Part shown: positions 33,711-44,650 of the stretch, piece by piece
Layout of the letters: each line of letters begins with the position of its first letter
Numbering within the stretch: the stretch's first letter is position 1
NCBI GenBank assembly: GCA_039707465.1
Contig: CM077643.1
Span: 66,838,605 to 66,902,604 of the forward strand
Direction of reading: 5' to 3'
Source: Rhabdophis nuchalis
Taxonomy: Eukaryota > Chordata > Lepidosauria > Squamata > Natricidae
DNA: 64,000 nt
Program-made: the position numbers and the translations under genes
The notes under the pieces: generated by a model
What the model was told of the DNA's origin: nothing
The model's database searches: none
Seen by the model: the letters and a program-made list of their open reading frames with translations, nothing else

Positions 33711-34153
33711 CAGGGGTCCTCAACCTTTTTGGCACCAGGGACCGGTTTCATGTAAAAAAAATTCCGCCGACTGGTGGGAGCCTCCAGCAGGTGAATCGAG
33801 TCACATGGGCCGTGCGCGCGTTCAGAGGTCACGTGCAACTGGGCGGGAAAGCTGCCAGGGGTCCTGGGTGAAGGATCCTTGGCTGGGGCAGGGAAGGATG
33901 GGCTGCGTCCCGGGCAGGAGGGCTTGGCAGCCCCTTCCCCCCATGCAGGGCCGGGTGGTGCCCCGAACCCCCCCAATGCAGGCCGTTGCCCCTGTTCTGC
34001 CCCCGGGGAGCGCCCCGGCCAGCTGCCAGGATAGCGGAGCATTTGCTACACTTTCCTAAGAGTTGCGCTACTCTCTCTGCCGCTCACTCTGGCCCAATTA
34101 CTATCAAGCCATGGACCAGCACCGGTCCGTGGCCTGGGGGTTGGGGACCCCTG
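33711..34153. mobile_element. GC-rich hAT MITE (443 bp)
   Basis: Left end CAGGGGTCCTCAACCTTTTT, right end GGGGGTTGGGGACCCCTG. Duplication cagtattg (33703-33710) versus cagtactg (34154-34161). The middle (33800-34040) is G+C and CpG rich; the open frames there are compositional, not genes. Related to the copy at 51609. Confidence 0.88.
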
Positions 34154-34631
34154 CAGTACTGTATATACTTGTGGAAAACCTACCATATAAGAGTTTGTGG
34201 TCTAGTCCTCCCTATCTGCTCCCTATTTCCCTGGTTTTTCCCCAATGGTTTAGGCTTGAGGGCAATTGGTCCACTGACCAGTATATGTCTACTCTGTGCA
34301 CTGTTTCATTCTGATTATTGCCTGCTATATAGTTAACTAGCAACATAAATAAAGTGTTTCAAATGGCTATCAGGGTTTAACAATGAGTAGTGCAAGTGAC
34401 AATTTGCAAAAAGTTGGATTTCTAGAGGTTTAGTTTTTTACTGTTTTCTTGAATCCTACTGAAACTTACAAATAGAGGTTATATTTAAATTTCTTACAGA
34501 TGATTGAAAATTTATCCCCAATTATATTCCTGTGGTGGTTGTAGCCTTTGCACGGCTCAGTCTTGTGACATTTTGTTCCACATGCTTAAAAGTTTGATAG
34601 AACTTGTTTTGTTTATTTATTTCTTTTTAAG

Positions 34632-34705
34632 GTGAAATCTTGGGTGTCAGCAGATGAATGCACTGACTGGATGCAATGCTGGAGGCCTCTATTCTCCATG
34701 CTCAA
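34632..34705 (+). other. possible 74-bp exon (low confidence)
   Basis: The segment is preceded by a pyrimidine-rich stretch ending TTCTTTTTAAG and followed by GTAAGT, a good splice donor. One frame is open throughout (VKSWVSADECTDWMQCWRPL); the other two have stops. I recognise no protein family. Such patterns occur by chance, so this is only a candidate; if real, it would be an internal exon of an unseen gene or transcript. Confidence 0.2.
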
Positions 34706-36559
34706 GTAAGTCAACCTTAATGTTAATATCATTCTGAGAGTTTCTCTTTTCTTATCTATTGAAAAGTTCTTAGTATGTTTATTTGAAATGACACCTGAGG
34801 CCTGAACTCTCTCTATTTCCTAGCCCCCCCCCCCCCTCTATTCTACACAAATCATCTCTGCAAATCTCTGGAGGCAATTTGATCCTGCAAGTTTTCAGGT
34901 TCAATTGGCAAGCCAACAGATAAGAGTGAATGCACTGCAGATAAGCATCCAGCTTTGAATTCTTATCCAGTCTTTTGGAGTTAGGCTCATCATCAGTTTT
35001 CTAAAGGTTTTCAAGTGCCATCCTCTGCACCAATTCCCAGTCCCAAATCAATCAGTTTCAAGCCTCATTTTATATTCAACAAATGTGGAGAACCTCTTGA
35101 TTGCTGACATTCTTTTCCCACTTTGCTCCCTCCCACCACTTTTCATTCAGATTGCAACTATTTTTTTTAATGAATTCTTCCAACCCCCTGACTAGTTTGG
35201 AGATAGTTGATTTATAAACAATGGCTAGGTTATGGGATTCCCACTTTTTTGTGTAATAAAATGCAGCATGAAAGGACAAATGTACTTGTTCAGCTATCTT
35301 CATTATGATAAATTATTTTACATCAAATCACAACCAGATAGACTGGTTTGAGAGCTGCTTGACATTCTGAATATATTGCTTTGTTTTATAAACCTTTTAG
35401 CAATTGGCCATAAATATGCTGCAGCTAAGGAGTACTGCATCTTTAAGTATATTAAATGCACTCTTCTGTGACCAAACATAATAGGATTTTTAAATGAATT
35501 TTAATTGCAGTACTTAACAAACAACTTTTTAAACTTTCAACACGTGCAAGGCCTTTTGAAACTGACCAATTCAAATTAAACCTGGACAAGTAAACTTATT
35601 TGATAGCATAGTTACAAGGTGATATCACTTGTCAATGTCACATATATGGCTAGATGGGATAAATATGTGAGGTTTGAATTTAAATTCTCACAACAAAGGA
35701 TTTTAAAGAAAAAGAAATGCAATCAATCTGAGGTCTGCATAAGGTCACTATGATTTTATTCTGCACTTTGAAAGCTTAATATAAACATGCTTATGGATAT
35801 AATCACACTGCTTTGATCCAGATAAATTTAAGCAAGAATCATAGAAAACAAACAAATTAAACGATAAAAAGAACACAATCAGATCTGCATTACAAGTAAG
35901 TTTGTTTTCATCGTACTCATTTAAATCAGAAACCATTAATGGCAAAGCCCATATGGAAATTTAAAAGCAATTTTCTGATTGATATAACTAACTTATTCAA
36001 AGAAGAAAGAAACAACTCCTTAGGCTAGTAAAGTAGTACTTTTGATTGTGGCCTGTGATATATATGCTGTGCTACACTAAAACCTTTGGTATTTGAGAGA
36101 ATAAATAAACTATGGCTTGTTTGCTGAAGTTTGTTTATTTTTAGCAAGAAAGAAAATGTATAAACCAAGAGCCAGCAATGGCAACATTGAAAAAATTACC
36201 TTTTAGCTGTGGTGTTTCTTATGTCTAATGACAGAGCCAGCTTTGCCATTAAAAAGGTAAGGCTACTAATGCTATGTAAGGAAAGAGGAAAGTGTGTTGG
36301 AAGATGATATTATGAGTGCTATATGAGTGGTAACCTCCTCTGATATTCTAAGGGGGAGCCTGCTGTCTAGTTTTCAATGAGGATTCATACTATCGTATTA
36401 GTTATTTACATATTAAGAATTGATACGGAAAAGGAAACATACATCTTTTGTCCCAAGCGTAATAATAATATTGGCCCAATGCAGTGTGTTCAGTTTATCA
36501 ACTCATTTCAGAATTGTGATCATACTGGAAATTGTGGAGAGGTGACCTCACCATATACG

Positions 36560-36885
36560 TAAGGAGGCTCTGCGGAGTTTACTCCACTAGTTGTTGCCGA
36601 CCTTAGGGTGCTGTGCTCATCTCTGTTTCAAAGCCATTGAGCCAGTGCTGTCTGAAGATATTTCTACAGTCATGTGGCCAGCATGATGTTACAGAGCGCT
36701 GTTATCTTCTCACCAAAGTTTATGTACTCACATTTGCATGTTTTTGAACTGCTAGGTTATCAGGAGACAGGGCAAGGATGGGAGCTCACTGCATTGTCTG
36801 GTACTCAGGTCTCAGTCTTGGGCTGCCAGTCTTTCCAGCCAACAAGCCCAGCATCTTAACTGCTGAGCCACCATGACATCCTTAC
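36560..36885 (-). mobile_element. SINE family B, minus strand, diverged
   Basis: GGTGCTGTGCTCATCTCTGT, TGAACTGCTAGGTTATCAGG and ATCTTAACTGCTGAGCCACC match the copies at 21990 and 48414. Older than those, with point changes in both pol III boxes. Confidence 0.75.
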
Positions 36886-37516
36886 ACTATATATATGTGG
36901 ACTCATTAATAGATGTTATAAACACAGAGTGACCTCGGCCACTCTCAGCTCATCACTCTACAGATATAGTTCAGTTCTCAGAATTTCTCAATTACCAGGT
37001 TATTTCATCAGAGATATCTATAAATTGTGCAAGGAACAATTTATATGTGGGATCCATATCTGTAAGGTGGCAGAAGCAGTTTACCCCTTCTCTGTACATT
37101 CAAAGGAGATAGGGATTTGAGTATGACTGTGCCCTGACTGTATCATCACCGCCCATGGGTGGTGGCCCAAAAATAGGATTATTACTAAAAATAATCTCAT
37201 TGGTTATCTAAAACAATGAACACCCAGAAAAGTTGGGAAAAATAGATCCCAAACCATGAAAACCATAAAAAATATAATTCTATTCCCACTCATATGCATG
37301 AGTATCACCTTCTGCCCCTGATTTTGAGCCTTCTTCCCCAAAATGAAATAGAACTCTAAGCTATCAATTAGTTTTCCACTTTTGGCCTAAGCATCTGAAA
37401 AAGGAGGAACCATATTGTTTTGTCTACAGCTTCCACAACATAGCCACACACAGACTCTCCTGATTGGCTGAGGTGTTGACAGTCAGAGCGGGAGAATGCT
37501 GCATCATGATTGCCTA

Positions 37517-37568
37517 CCCTGTTTGACAGCAAGTATATAAAGACCTGTCAAACAGGGAATTCCCTGTT
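37517..37568. repeat. palindromes around the LTR TATA box
   Basis: CCCTGTTTGACAG at 37517-37529 pairs perfectly with CTGTCAAACAGGG at 37545-37557. AACAGGGAATTCCCTGTT at 37551-37568 is a perfect 18-bp palindrome overlapping the second arm. Confidence 0.9.
37534..37542 (+). promoter_or_regulatory. TATA box in the probable LTR
   Basis: TATATAAAG sits in the loop of a perfect 13-bp inverted repeat (37517-37529 and 37545-37557). Confidence 0.5.
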
Positions 37569-37614
37569 GCCGGTTCTGGAGTTGCCTCTAGTTTTGTTGT
37601 TAGCTGCTTACCCT

Positions 37615-37620
37615 AATAAA
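37615..37620 (+). terminator. AATAAA poly-A signal in the probable LTR
   Basis: AATAAA is about 75 bp after the TATA box and is followed by G/T-rich sequence. Confidence 0.5.
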
Positions 37621-37747
37621 GGGGATTGTTTTACATTCTGTCTTGCCTCAGTCCTTGCCTGCCCAGTTCTCCCTACAGAACACATATCCTTTCATCCCCC
37701 CCGCAAGCGTCTCTTTTCTTTCCTCTATTAAAGAGGAGAATAAAAAG

Positions 37748-37765
37748 TGTGTGTGTGTGTGTGTG
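37748..37765. repeat. (GT)n microsatellite
   Basis: Nine GT units. Confidence 0.9.
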
Positions 37766-37769
37766 AGCA

Positions 37770-39195
37770 CATATATGTACATGGGGAAATTTTAGCTCAT
37801 TCTTTGATGCATAAAAGTCCCGGGTCAGTTACTGTGCTTTCATTTCAAGATGAATGGCTGCTAGGCAGTGGGAATATGTGCTCTGGACAAAATAAACAAC
37901 ACTTGTTCTGTAAAATTGATTTGATGATGTCTCTTAAGTCACCTTCAAAAAAGTAAATATTTCCCCAAGGTGATGCACAAAATGATTATTGAAAAAAAAC
38001 AACCAAAGAATGACATCAATATTTAAAATAACAGAACAGAAGGCAGCCTGCCTGTGAACATAATTCAAGCAGCTGTTTTACTTGTGCACTTTTAATTACA
38101 GGTATATAGTTTATTTGTTCATTCTTGTCTTTGGCATTTTTTTTTCTTATTTTTAGTCGCATTATCTATTTTTGTTAGCTTAATGTGACAAATAAGTGAG
38201 CCATCTGATCACAAAAGTTAAGTCTTTGCACACAACCATTTTAACTACATTTAGTAACAGCAACTTCTTGTTGAAAAAGCCTATTTTAGCTTATCCAATC
38301 GCAAAAATCCAGATGCTTGTAGAAGACTTTTACTGCTTTCCTAGGCTTAGTACATGACAACATGAGGTGTGCATTATCTGCATATTGACTGCTCTTTTAG
38401 CCCAACTTTACATATATTTTTCCCAATGCTTAAATGGATATGTTAAACAGTATTTATTTACTGACTTATATTTTCTCTTTTATTTTGCGTGACTTAAGGC
38501 CAGGTTATCTGAAGTCCTGCCTATCTCCCATGGTTTCTGCTGGCAAGCCCGCAGAGTTGGAGTTTGCTTGATTCCTTCAATTAAACTGTGCCTTTTTCTA
38601 GGTTCAAGAAGTATGTTGTCATTGTTCTGAATGGGATCCCCCCTGAAATTCACACTGTTGGTGTTCCATATGTCTCTGAAACCTGCTTATTCTCCCAGGC
38701 CTTGTATTAAAATGAATGGACCACATTGTTGGATGTATTTTTCTTTACATTTTTATAGAGAACAATGAGACTCTACATGCAGGGTCCCATTTGTGAGTTT
38801 TGTGACCTTATAAATCCAGTTTTAAAATAAATTCAGAGAACTCAAATCCCACTTGTTTTGTTATGTATTACGGACCTTCTTGTTGGATATTCGATAGTAT
38901 GCATGCATTGTTTACTATATTCTGAGCAATCCAGAGTTGATTTAGAGTTGGGCAGTGTGCCTAAACTGAATTTAAAAGAATTCTTCAGCATGCCCAGCTA
39001 AATATATTTTCACAGACATATCTGAAGCCAGATGAATTAGTCAGCTTCTAAGAGACTAACCAATTGCATTCACCACACTTGTTTTCAAGTACAAATAATC
39101 TCCCTATTTCCATTTCATAATCAAGTCGACAAATGAAAGCATTAGAGAACAAATTAAAGTATTCAATATCACCAAGAGAGTAAAAGAATTGAAAT
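37770..39195. other. non-repetitive DNA
   Basis: No gene or transposon recognised. Confidence 0.45.
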
Positions 39196-39199
39196 GGAA

Positions 39200-39425
39200 A
39201 TAGGCTGTCACATAGCAAGAAGAACTGATGGCAGGTGGACTAAGGCAGTCATAGAATAGATCCCACCTGATAAAAAGTGTCCATGAAAGAGACCTAAAAC
39301 AAGATGGATCAACATCAGCAAGTATTGCGGGCCCAACTGGCAAAAGAAAGCCTAGGACCATATTGGTTGGAAACATGCGGAAGAGGCCTTCAACTTGCAG
39401 TGAATAGACAATGGATAAAATGAGG
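39200..39425 (+). mobile_element. non-LTR retrotransposon C-terminal remnant (RTE-like)
   Basis: The decayed frame contains SIAGPTGKRKPRT, or SIAGPNW in a neighbouring frame, after a basic WTKAVIE...KTRW stretch. That order (RW...IAGPNW...A.DR..W...EAF) is typical of the C-terminus of RTE-type and some R4-type LINE proteins. Several stops and frameshifts are present. I favour RTE but cannot exclude another clade. Confidence 0.45.
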
Positions 39426-39429
39426 ATGA

Positions 39430-41525
39430 ATCAAGTCCGAGGATAATATGCAAGAGATTAAATTATTCAGTTTAATTCAAAAGTGCTAGTAAGCTGAATG
39501 AGATGGAGAAATAGTTCTTAAAAATTAGCATCTAAAATGTGACTTAAGAAAAAAGAAAATAAGCTTGAACAGAAAAAGGAAAAATAGATGACAAAAGATA
39601 ATGTGATTAAATGTGTTAGCAATTGTAGAGATAACTCTATAGTTTCAGTGGCACAATTATTTTGGATTTCTGTGTAGGGATAATCTATTGTTCTTCGGGT
39701 AATTGAATCACTGAAAGAGAAGATATGTAGAATATTGTGGTAAAAAGTTAAGCAATGTAACATCATAATTCAGTTAATATCGCCTTTCCCTCATGATAGT
39801 CAATTTGTAATCTGGGACTGTGGCGCACTGATAGGAAACTTATATTTTACATAGCCACACATTTATTTTGTTCTTCAGCTTCTCAATGGTTTTCTCAAAT
39901 TTGTAAGCATTGAGTGAAATGATGCACCTCTAGGCATAAGATGAGATCTATTCTGCCATGAGAAATTCGAGGCCTGTTTTTTGCTTTTATGGTGTTCTTA
40001 TGAAATTAAGTTTTGGGCAAAGCTTAAGGAAAATGACTGGTATTTGGTATTCTTGGATTGATGCCTGGTACTTTCCATCATAGGCACAGAGGAAAGAGCT
40101 GTTAGGTTAGATCAGCTTAAATTCCTCAAGGCTTGATAGCTTTAATTAACCTTTGGCCATTTTTATTTTTCTTAAACAACTTGATTTCTTTTATTAGGTT
40201 AGATTAACATTATGCATTGATTGCATATAAACTACTTGTGTTTCTGCATACTCAAACATATTATGATTTTTGAACTGAAGGAATGAAAGAAATCTTTAGG
40301 ATATCACTGCAAGATGGTTTGTGAGGCCTAAGTGGTCTTAAAAACTGATGCAAATAGAATAGGGAAAGTGGCTAGTTTGGTGAGCTGCGAAAACTGCAGC
40401 TGAGAGAATCATTATGACACAGTTCTGAATTTGCCAAATCTCTGTGTGTTGGCCCCCTGTTTTTGAAGAGGAAAGCAAATAAAAAAGCTTCCAACTCGGG
40501 TTGGAATTTAACCTAAACACACCTTCTGAATTAAGATTTGGTTCTTGCCCATCAGCTTCTGTCTCACTTCTAGCAACTATTGAATTCATTTTATTTTATG
40601 TATTTGTTAAAATTACATAGGTTCAATACAGATTTGCAGGTGTTTGGCCATTTCTTATTTTGAGTTCCTAGCATATCATCTTTTGGGAGGATTCTTTTAG
40701 TTTGGCAGGGCCACAAATTTGCAAGTCTTGCCCATGCCTTGCCCTTTCTCCCACCTATACCTCAAGTCCTGGCTGCCATGGTGAGAGTAGATGGGAGTGG
40801 GTGGGGGACTCCCTTGCGTTTGAATAAATGGAAGTACTGTATGTTCACATAATCCTGGAGCTGGCTCCTGCATGCCACAGCTTCATGCAGAAGAATTCTG
40901 GGGTCTGTTGAGTTTCTCATTCATATACTGCAATTCAAATGAGTCCGATGCTCTGTTAGAATAAGAGTTGACTGTTCCCATTCTTATGGTTGCGGAAATA
41001 AGCCAGACAAGATAAAAAGGCAGGCAGTGAGCCGGTGTCTGCTTCTTTGTTACCTAGATGCACAGGTTACTTGGCCCGTTTCCACATTTACCAGTCTGAG
41101 GATCAGGTCATTGTGTTTCCTGCTGTAATCCAAGGTTCTCTCTGGTTCACAGAATGAGTTTAGTCACAAAGAGTTAATGGAGGAGAAAATCACAACATAT
41201 TGATTTCCTTCTTATGCTTCAGGAAAGAAACATTTCTCTTTCTTCTTGTGTGTTTTAATGGATTAAATGTAATATAAAAAACTGGCAGCAGGCAGATATG
41301 GATATGTTTATATTCTTGATCCTGAACGTCAACATTCTTGGGGTTTGCTCAGAATCTTCAAGGTAGAAAAGAAATTCATTTTTCACAAGGGGCTTGTGGC
41401 TGAAAAGTTCTACACTTGCTTTATTTCTCAGATATATTGAAATTTGTAGAGAACATTTTCTCTAAGTGCTATTGCTATTCTTCTGCGGGTTGTTCCATAG
41501 CTGAGCCCAGAACACATCTGTCAAA
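39430..41525. other. non-repetitive DNA
   Basis: Over 2 kb without a recognised gene or transposon. Confidence 0.45.
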
Positions 41526-41528
41526 ATT

Positions 41529-41618
41529 AGAAGAGAATAGAATAATAGAGTTGAGAAGGACCTTGGAAGTCTTCTAGTCCAACCCCTTCTTAGGCAGGAA
41601 ACCCTATACCTGTCAGGA
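41529..41618 (-). mobile_element. CR1 3' terminal fragment, minus strand
   Basis: AGAATAGAATAATAGAGTTG, then GACCTTGGAAGTCTTCTAGT and TTAGGCAGGAAACCCTATAC. Only the last 90 bp of CR1. Confidence 0.88.
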
Positions 41619-42106
41619 TTTCACAGATACCCAGGACTACCTACTTGCTGCTTGTGAATACATAAAATGGAACCTCTGAAACTATTTTTCTTGGCCCTCA
41701 GGATCTCCTTCAACCCTGCAACTGTATTTCATGGATATGAAGTACAAATCTAAATAAATTAAGATATTCAAAATATGGAGAGAATTCTTCCAAACAATTT
41801 ATCATTAAGTCAAGGAATAATCCTATCATTAGGCAGAACTTTAGATAGCAAAAATTTGTGGCAGCAACAGCTCTAAATTTCTTCCTTCTGAAACTCTAAC
41901 CATTTCAAGTGTTCAGTGATAAAATGCACGGGTCATGAGGCTTGTTCTGAGCCTATCCTAGGTCATGGAAAGACTGATTTGACAGTTTAGTCTACTTCCT
42001 AGAATGAGAGAATGACTGGCTTTGATTATATTTAGAAAAAGGTGAGTATAAGTGTGCACAATATTCAATATGCTAATTTTCTGCAAGCATTGTTCACCTC
42101 GAACAA
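41619..42106. other. non-repetitive DNA
   Basis: Nothing recognised. Confidence 0.4.
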
Positions 42107-42155
42107 AATGAATGAATGAATGAATGAATGAATGAATGAATGAATGAATGAATGA
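42107..42155. repeat. (TGAA)n microsatellite at an L2 3' end
   Basis: About 12 TGAA units, lying exactly where the (A/T-rich) tail of the minus-strand L2 at 42157 should be. It probably grew from that tail. Confidence 0.9.
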
Positions 42156-42156
42156 T

Positions 42157-42595
42157 TTAATTTATAGACCACTCCTCTCCCCGTAGGGACTCGGAGCGGT
42201 GCACAGGGAAAACTAAAACCACAATACAATAAATATACAAATACAATTAAAAACAAATTAAATCTGGGCCTGTGCTAAAATCCCCTTAACCTGCTAAAAT
42301 ACCCAATTAAAACAGCTAGACCCTGTAGAGAGAGGCTACCCAAGGCCGGCCAAACGGAAAAGATGAGTTTTTAGTTTCAGACGGAAGGAGCGGAAGTCCG
42401 TGGTTGTTCTGATGTCGGGGGGAAGGTCGTTCCAGAGGGCTGGGCCCACCACAGAGAGAGCCCTTCCCCTGGGCATCGCCCGCTGACAGAGTCTAGTGGA
42501 CGGCACCCGGAGAAGTCCCTCTCTGTGGGAGCGAATCGGCCATGAGGATGTATGAGGCAGGATCCGATCCCGCAGATAGCTAGGTCCCGTAAGGA
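42157..42595 (-). mobile_element. L2 LINE 3' end, minus strand
   Basis: Minus-strand 3' UTR (plus: TTTAATTTATAGACCACTCC) and the end of the L2 protein on the minus strand (LPHGRFAPTE and GLSLWWAQPSGTTFPPTSEQ in broken frames). Ends at CTAGGTCCCGT near 42588. 5'-truncated. Confidence 0.88.
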
Positions 42596-42736
42596 AAATC
42601 CTGTAAGGAAAGTCAGACTCATTAACACATTCCTATTTCATGTGTTTAACACTCCTCATGAATACTGTCCAGCTTATATCACCTAGATGGAAAAAATAAT
42701 GCCGGAACTAAACCTCAATGTTATAATATAAGTAAG

Positions 42737-43492
42737 GTTAATAAGTAAGGTTCTACATTTAGGCAAGAAAAACAAAATGCACAGGTACAGTATAGGTGGT
42801 ACCTTGCTCAATAGTAGCAACTGTGAGAGGGATCTTGGAATCCTAGTGGACAACCATTTAAATATGAGCCAGCAGTGTGCAGCAGCTGCCAAAAAACACA
42901 GTTCTAGGCTGCATAAACAGAGAGATAGAATCTAGATCACGTGAAGTGTTAATGCCACTGTATAGTGCCTTGGTAAGGCCACACCTGGAATACTGCATAC
43001 AGTTTTGGTCGCCACGATGTAGAAAAGATGTGGAGACTCTGGAAAGAGTGCAGAGAAGAGCAACCAAGATGATTAGGGGACTGGAGGCTAAAATATATGA
43101 AGAACGGTTGCAGGAGCTGGGTATGTCTAGTTTGATGAAGAGAAGGACCAGGGGAGACATGATAGCAGTGTTCCGATATCTCAGAGGGTGCCACAAAGAA
43201 GAGGGAGTCAAACTATTCTCCAAGGCACCTGGGGGCAGGACAAGAAGCAATGGGTGGAAACTAATCAAGGAGAGAAGCAACTTAGAACTAAGGAGAAATT
43301 TCCTGACAGTTAGAACAATTAACCTCTGGAACAGCTTGCCTCCAGAAGTTGTGAATGCCCCAACCCTGGAAGTCTTTAAAAAGATGTTAGATAGCCATTT
43401 GTCTGAAATGGTATAAGGTTCCTGCCCACGCAGGGGGTTGGACTAGAAGACCTACAAGGTCCCTTCCAACTCTGCTATTGTATTGTATTGTA
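42737..43492 (+). mobile_element. CR1 LINE, plus strand, 3' half
   Basis: Begins near TAAGGTTCTACATTTAGGCA, which is inside the RT thumb, and ends with the 3' UTR GGTTGGACTAGAAGACCTAC and (TATTG)n at 43476-43492. Same subfamily as the copy at 817. The 5' 40 bp repeat TAAGTAAGGTTAATAAGTAAGG before the body. Confidence 0.9.
42877..43416 (+). pseudogene. CR1 reverse transcriptase C-terminal domain, open
   Basis: About 180 codons of uninterrupted CR1 C-terminal protein: SREVLMPLYSALVRPHLEYC, TLERVQRRATKMIRGLEAK, DMIAVFRYLRGCHKEEGVKL and NLWNSLPPEVVNAPTLEVFK, ending HLSEMV. A single-base frame change just upstream, near 42895, separates it from LGILVDNHLNMS-type codons. Relic of an otherwise young copy. 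Confidence 0.85.
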
Positions 43493-43529
43493 ATATTTGC
43501 TTTGCTTGCAGAAGTGTGACCATGAGTTC

Positions 43530-43690
43530 AAAGCCTCTCAGGCATGAAAGCTGGCAAGGTTACTTTAGGCCATCACTCTCTTTTAGGCTAGACCACCTCA
43601 CAGGTTTGTTATTGTAAGTAAAATAGAAGGCATGAATGTTTGCCACCTTGAGTTAGTTATAAAAAAGATGGCATGAAATAATAATAGATC
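43530..43690 (+). mobile_element. tRNA-derived SINE, 3' part
   Basis: ACCACCTCACAGGTTTGTTA and TGCCACCTTGAGTTAGTTAT fit the 3' body of an amniote SINE also seen at 59375 and 60345. Ends near AAATAATAATAGA. Confidence 0.5.
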
Positions 43691-43774
43691 ATCTATCTAT
43701 TGTCCTTTACATGAACATTCTGATGCTATAAGGAAAAACAACATCTGAAACACACTAGCTGCTTAGTACTGTCC

Positions 43775-44068
43775 ATATATAGGTAAAGGTAAAGGTTCCT
43801 CACCCATATATGTGCTAGTCGTTCCTAACTCTAGGGGTTGGTGCTCATCTCCGTTTCAAAGCCAGAGAGCCAGCACTGTCCAAAGACATCTCCGTTTATG
43901 TGTTGCATTTTTACATACTTTCGAACTGCTAGGTTGGCAGAAACTGGGACAAGTAATGGAAGCTCACTCTGTTATGCAGCATTAGGGATTTGAGCTGCTG
44001 AACTGCTGACCTTTCTGATCGACAAGCTCAGAGTCTTAGCCACTGAGCCACTGAATTCCCTATACACC
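43775..44068 (-). mobile_element. SINE family B, minus strand
   Basis: Starts on the plus strand with the tail TAGGTAAAGGTAAAGGTTCC, then ATATGTGCTAGTCGTTCCTA and CTTTCGAACTGCTAGGTTGG, and ends in the tRNA-like head (GAGTCTTAGCCACTGAGCCA). The A box is intact on the minus strand (TGGCTCAGTGG). Confidence 0.85.
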
Positions 44069-44149
44069 GCGTCCATATATTCAGCCACGATGTTACAATG
44101 GAGTTTGGACTGGATAAGGGTGCCACTCTCATCCCTAACAGGGGGGAAA

Positions 44150-44480
44150 ATGTGAAATTGAAGATGTCAAGATGCCCTTTGGAAATAACATCACACAGGC
44201 TGAATACAAACAATGGCATAGCAATGTAGCAATAACGGTGCACTGGAATATCTGCAAGAACTACCATTTACCTGCAAGCAAGAACTGGTGGGATCTCCTA
44301 ACAGGAAATGTAATAGAAACGAGGAAGCTAAATTGCTTTAGAATTTAGAGACTTTAGAATTCAAATAGACAACCACCTGCCACATAACACCTCACACTTA
44401 ACAATTGTTGACAAGAAAGACAAAAAGGTCTGGACTGTAGAGGTTTCTGTACTTAGAGACAGCAGAACAGAAAGATAAGA
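44150..44480 (+). mobile_element. R4-type LINE fragment with endonuclease remnant
   Basis: Protein remnant read on the plus strand: ITQAEYKQWHSNVAITV, then VHWNICKNYHLPASKNWWD, and later DFRIQIDNHLPHNTSHLTIV and DKKVWTVEVSVLRDSR. The order, Cys/His residues with HW...H...W followed by a DFRIQ...KKVW block, is the restriction-like endonuclease region at the C-terminus of R4/Dong-type LINEs. Frames are broken and both ends are missing. The clade assignment is from memory. Confidence 0.6.
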
Positions 44481-44496
44481 GAAAAACCACAAAATA

Positions 44497-44563
44497 CAAG
44501 TAGTCCTCAACTTACAACCACAATTGAGTCCAAAATTTATGTTGCTAAGTGAGAAATTGGTTA
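44497..44563. mobile_element. DNA element family A, 5' end only
   Basis: TACAAGTAGTCCTCAACTTA, CAACCACAATTGAGTCCAAA: only the first ~65 bp, then an abrupt join to CR1 sequence. Confidence 0.75.
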
Positions 44564-44566
44564 CAT

Positions 44567-44650
44567 TATGGTGACCAAAAGTGGATGCAGTATTCCACGT
44601 GTGGTCTTATCAAGGTATTATAAAGGGATATTAACATGTCATATGAAAGT
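44567..44650 (-). mobile_element. CR1 fragment, minus strand
   Basis: ATGGTGACCAAAAGTGGATG and GTATTATAAAGGGATATTAA match CR1 order at 1147-1215. Confidence 0.8.

Larger units (their letters stand above)
34165..37385. other. mostly non-repetitive DNA
   Basis: Apart from the possible exon at 34632 and the SINE at 36560, no gene or transposon is recognised. A C13-type run lies near 34826-34838. Confidence 0.4.
37390..37690 (+). mobile_element. probable solo LTR of an LTR retroelement
   Basis: The layout is that of a promoter-bearing LTR: an inverted CCAAT box (CTCCTGATTGGCTGA) near 37460, TATA box TATATAAAG at 37534-37542, and poly-A signal AATAAA at 37615-37620 followed by the T/G-rich stretch GATTGTTTTACATTCTGTCT. 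No gag, pol or env frame and no second LTR lie in the window, so it appears solo. Exact ends (TG...CA) and target duplication could not be fixed. Whether it is ERV or Gypsy type is undetermined. Confidence 0.55.

Noticed and set aside
33680..34336. Several overlapping open frames in GC-rich DNA, suggesting a gene or CpG-island promoter
   Set aside because: They lie inside a hAT MITE with matching ends and target duplication; GC-rich sequence has few stops.
37500..37620. TATA box and poly-A signal as a host gene
   Set aside because: Only about 75 bp separate them, with no coding frame; an LTR explains this spacing better.
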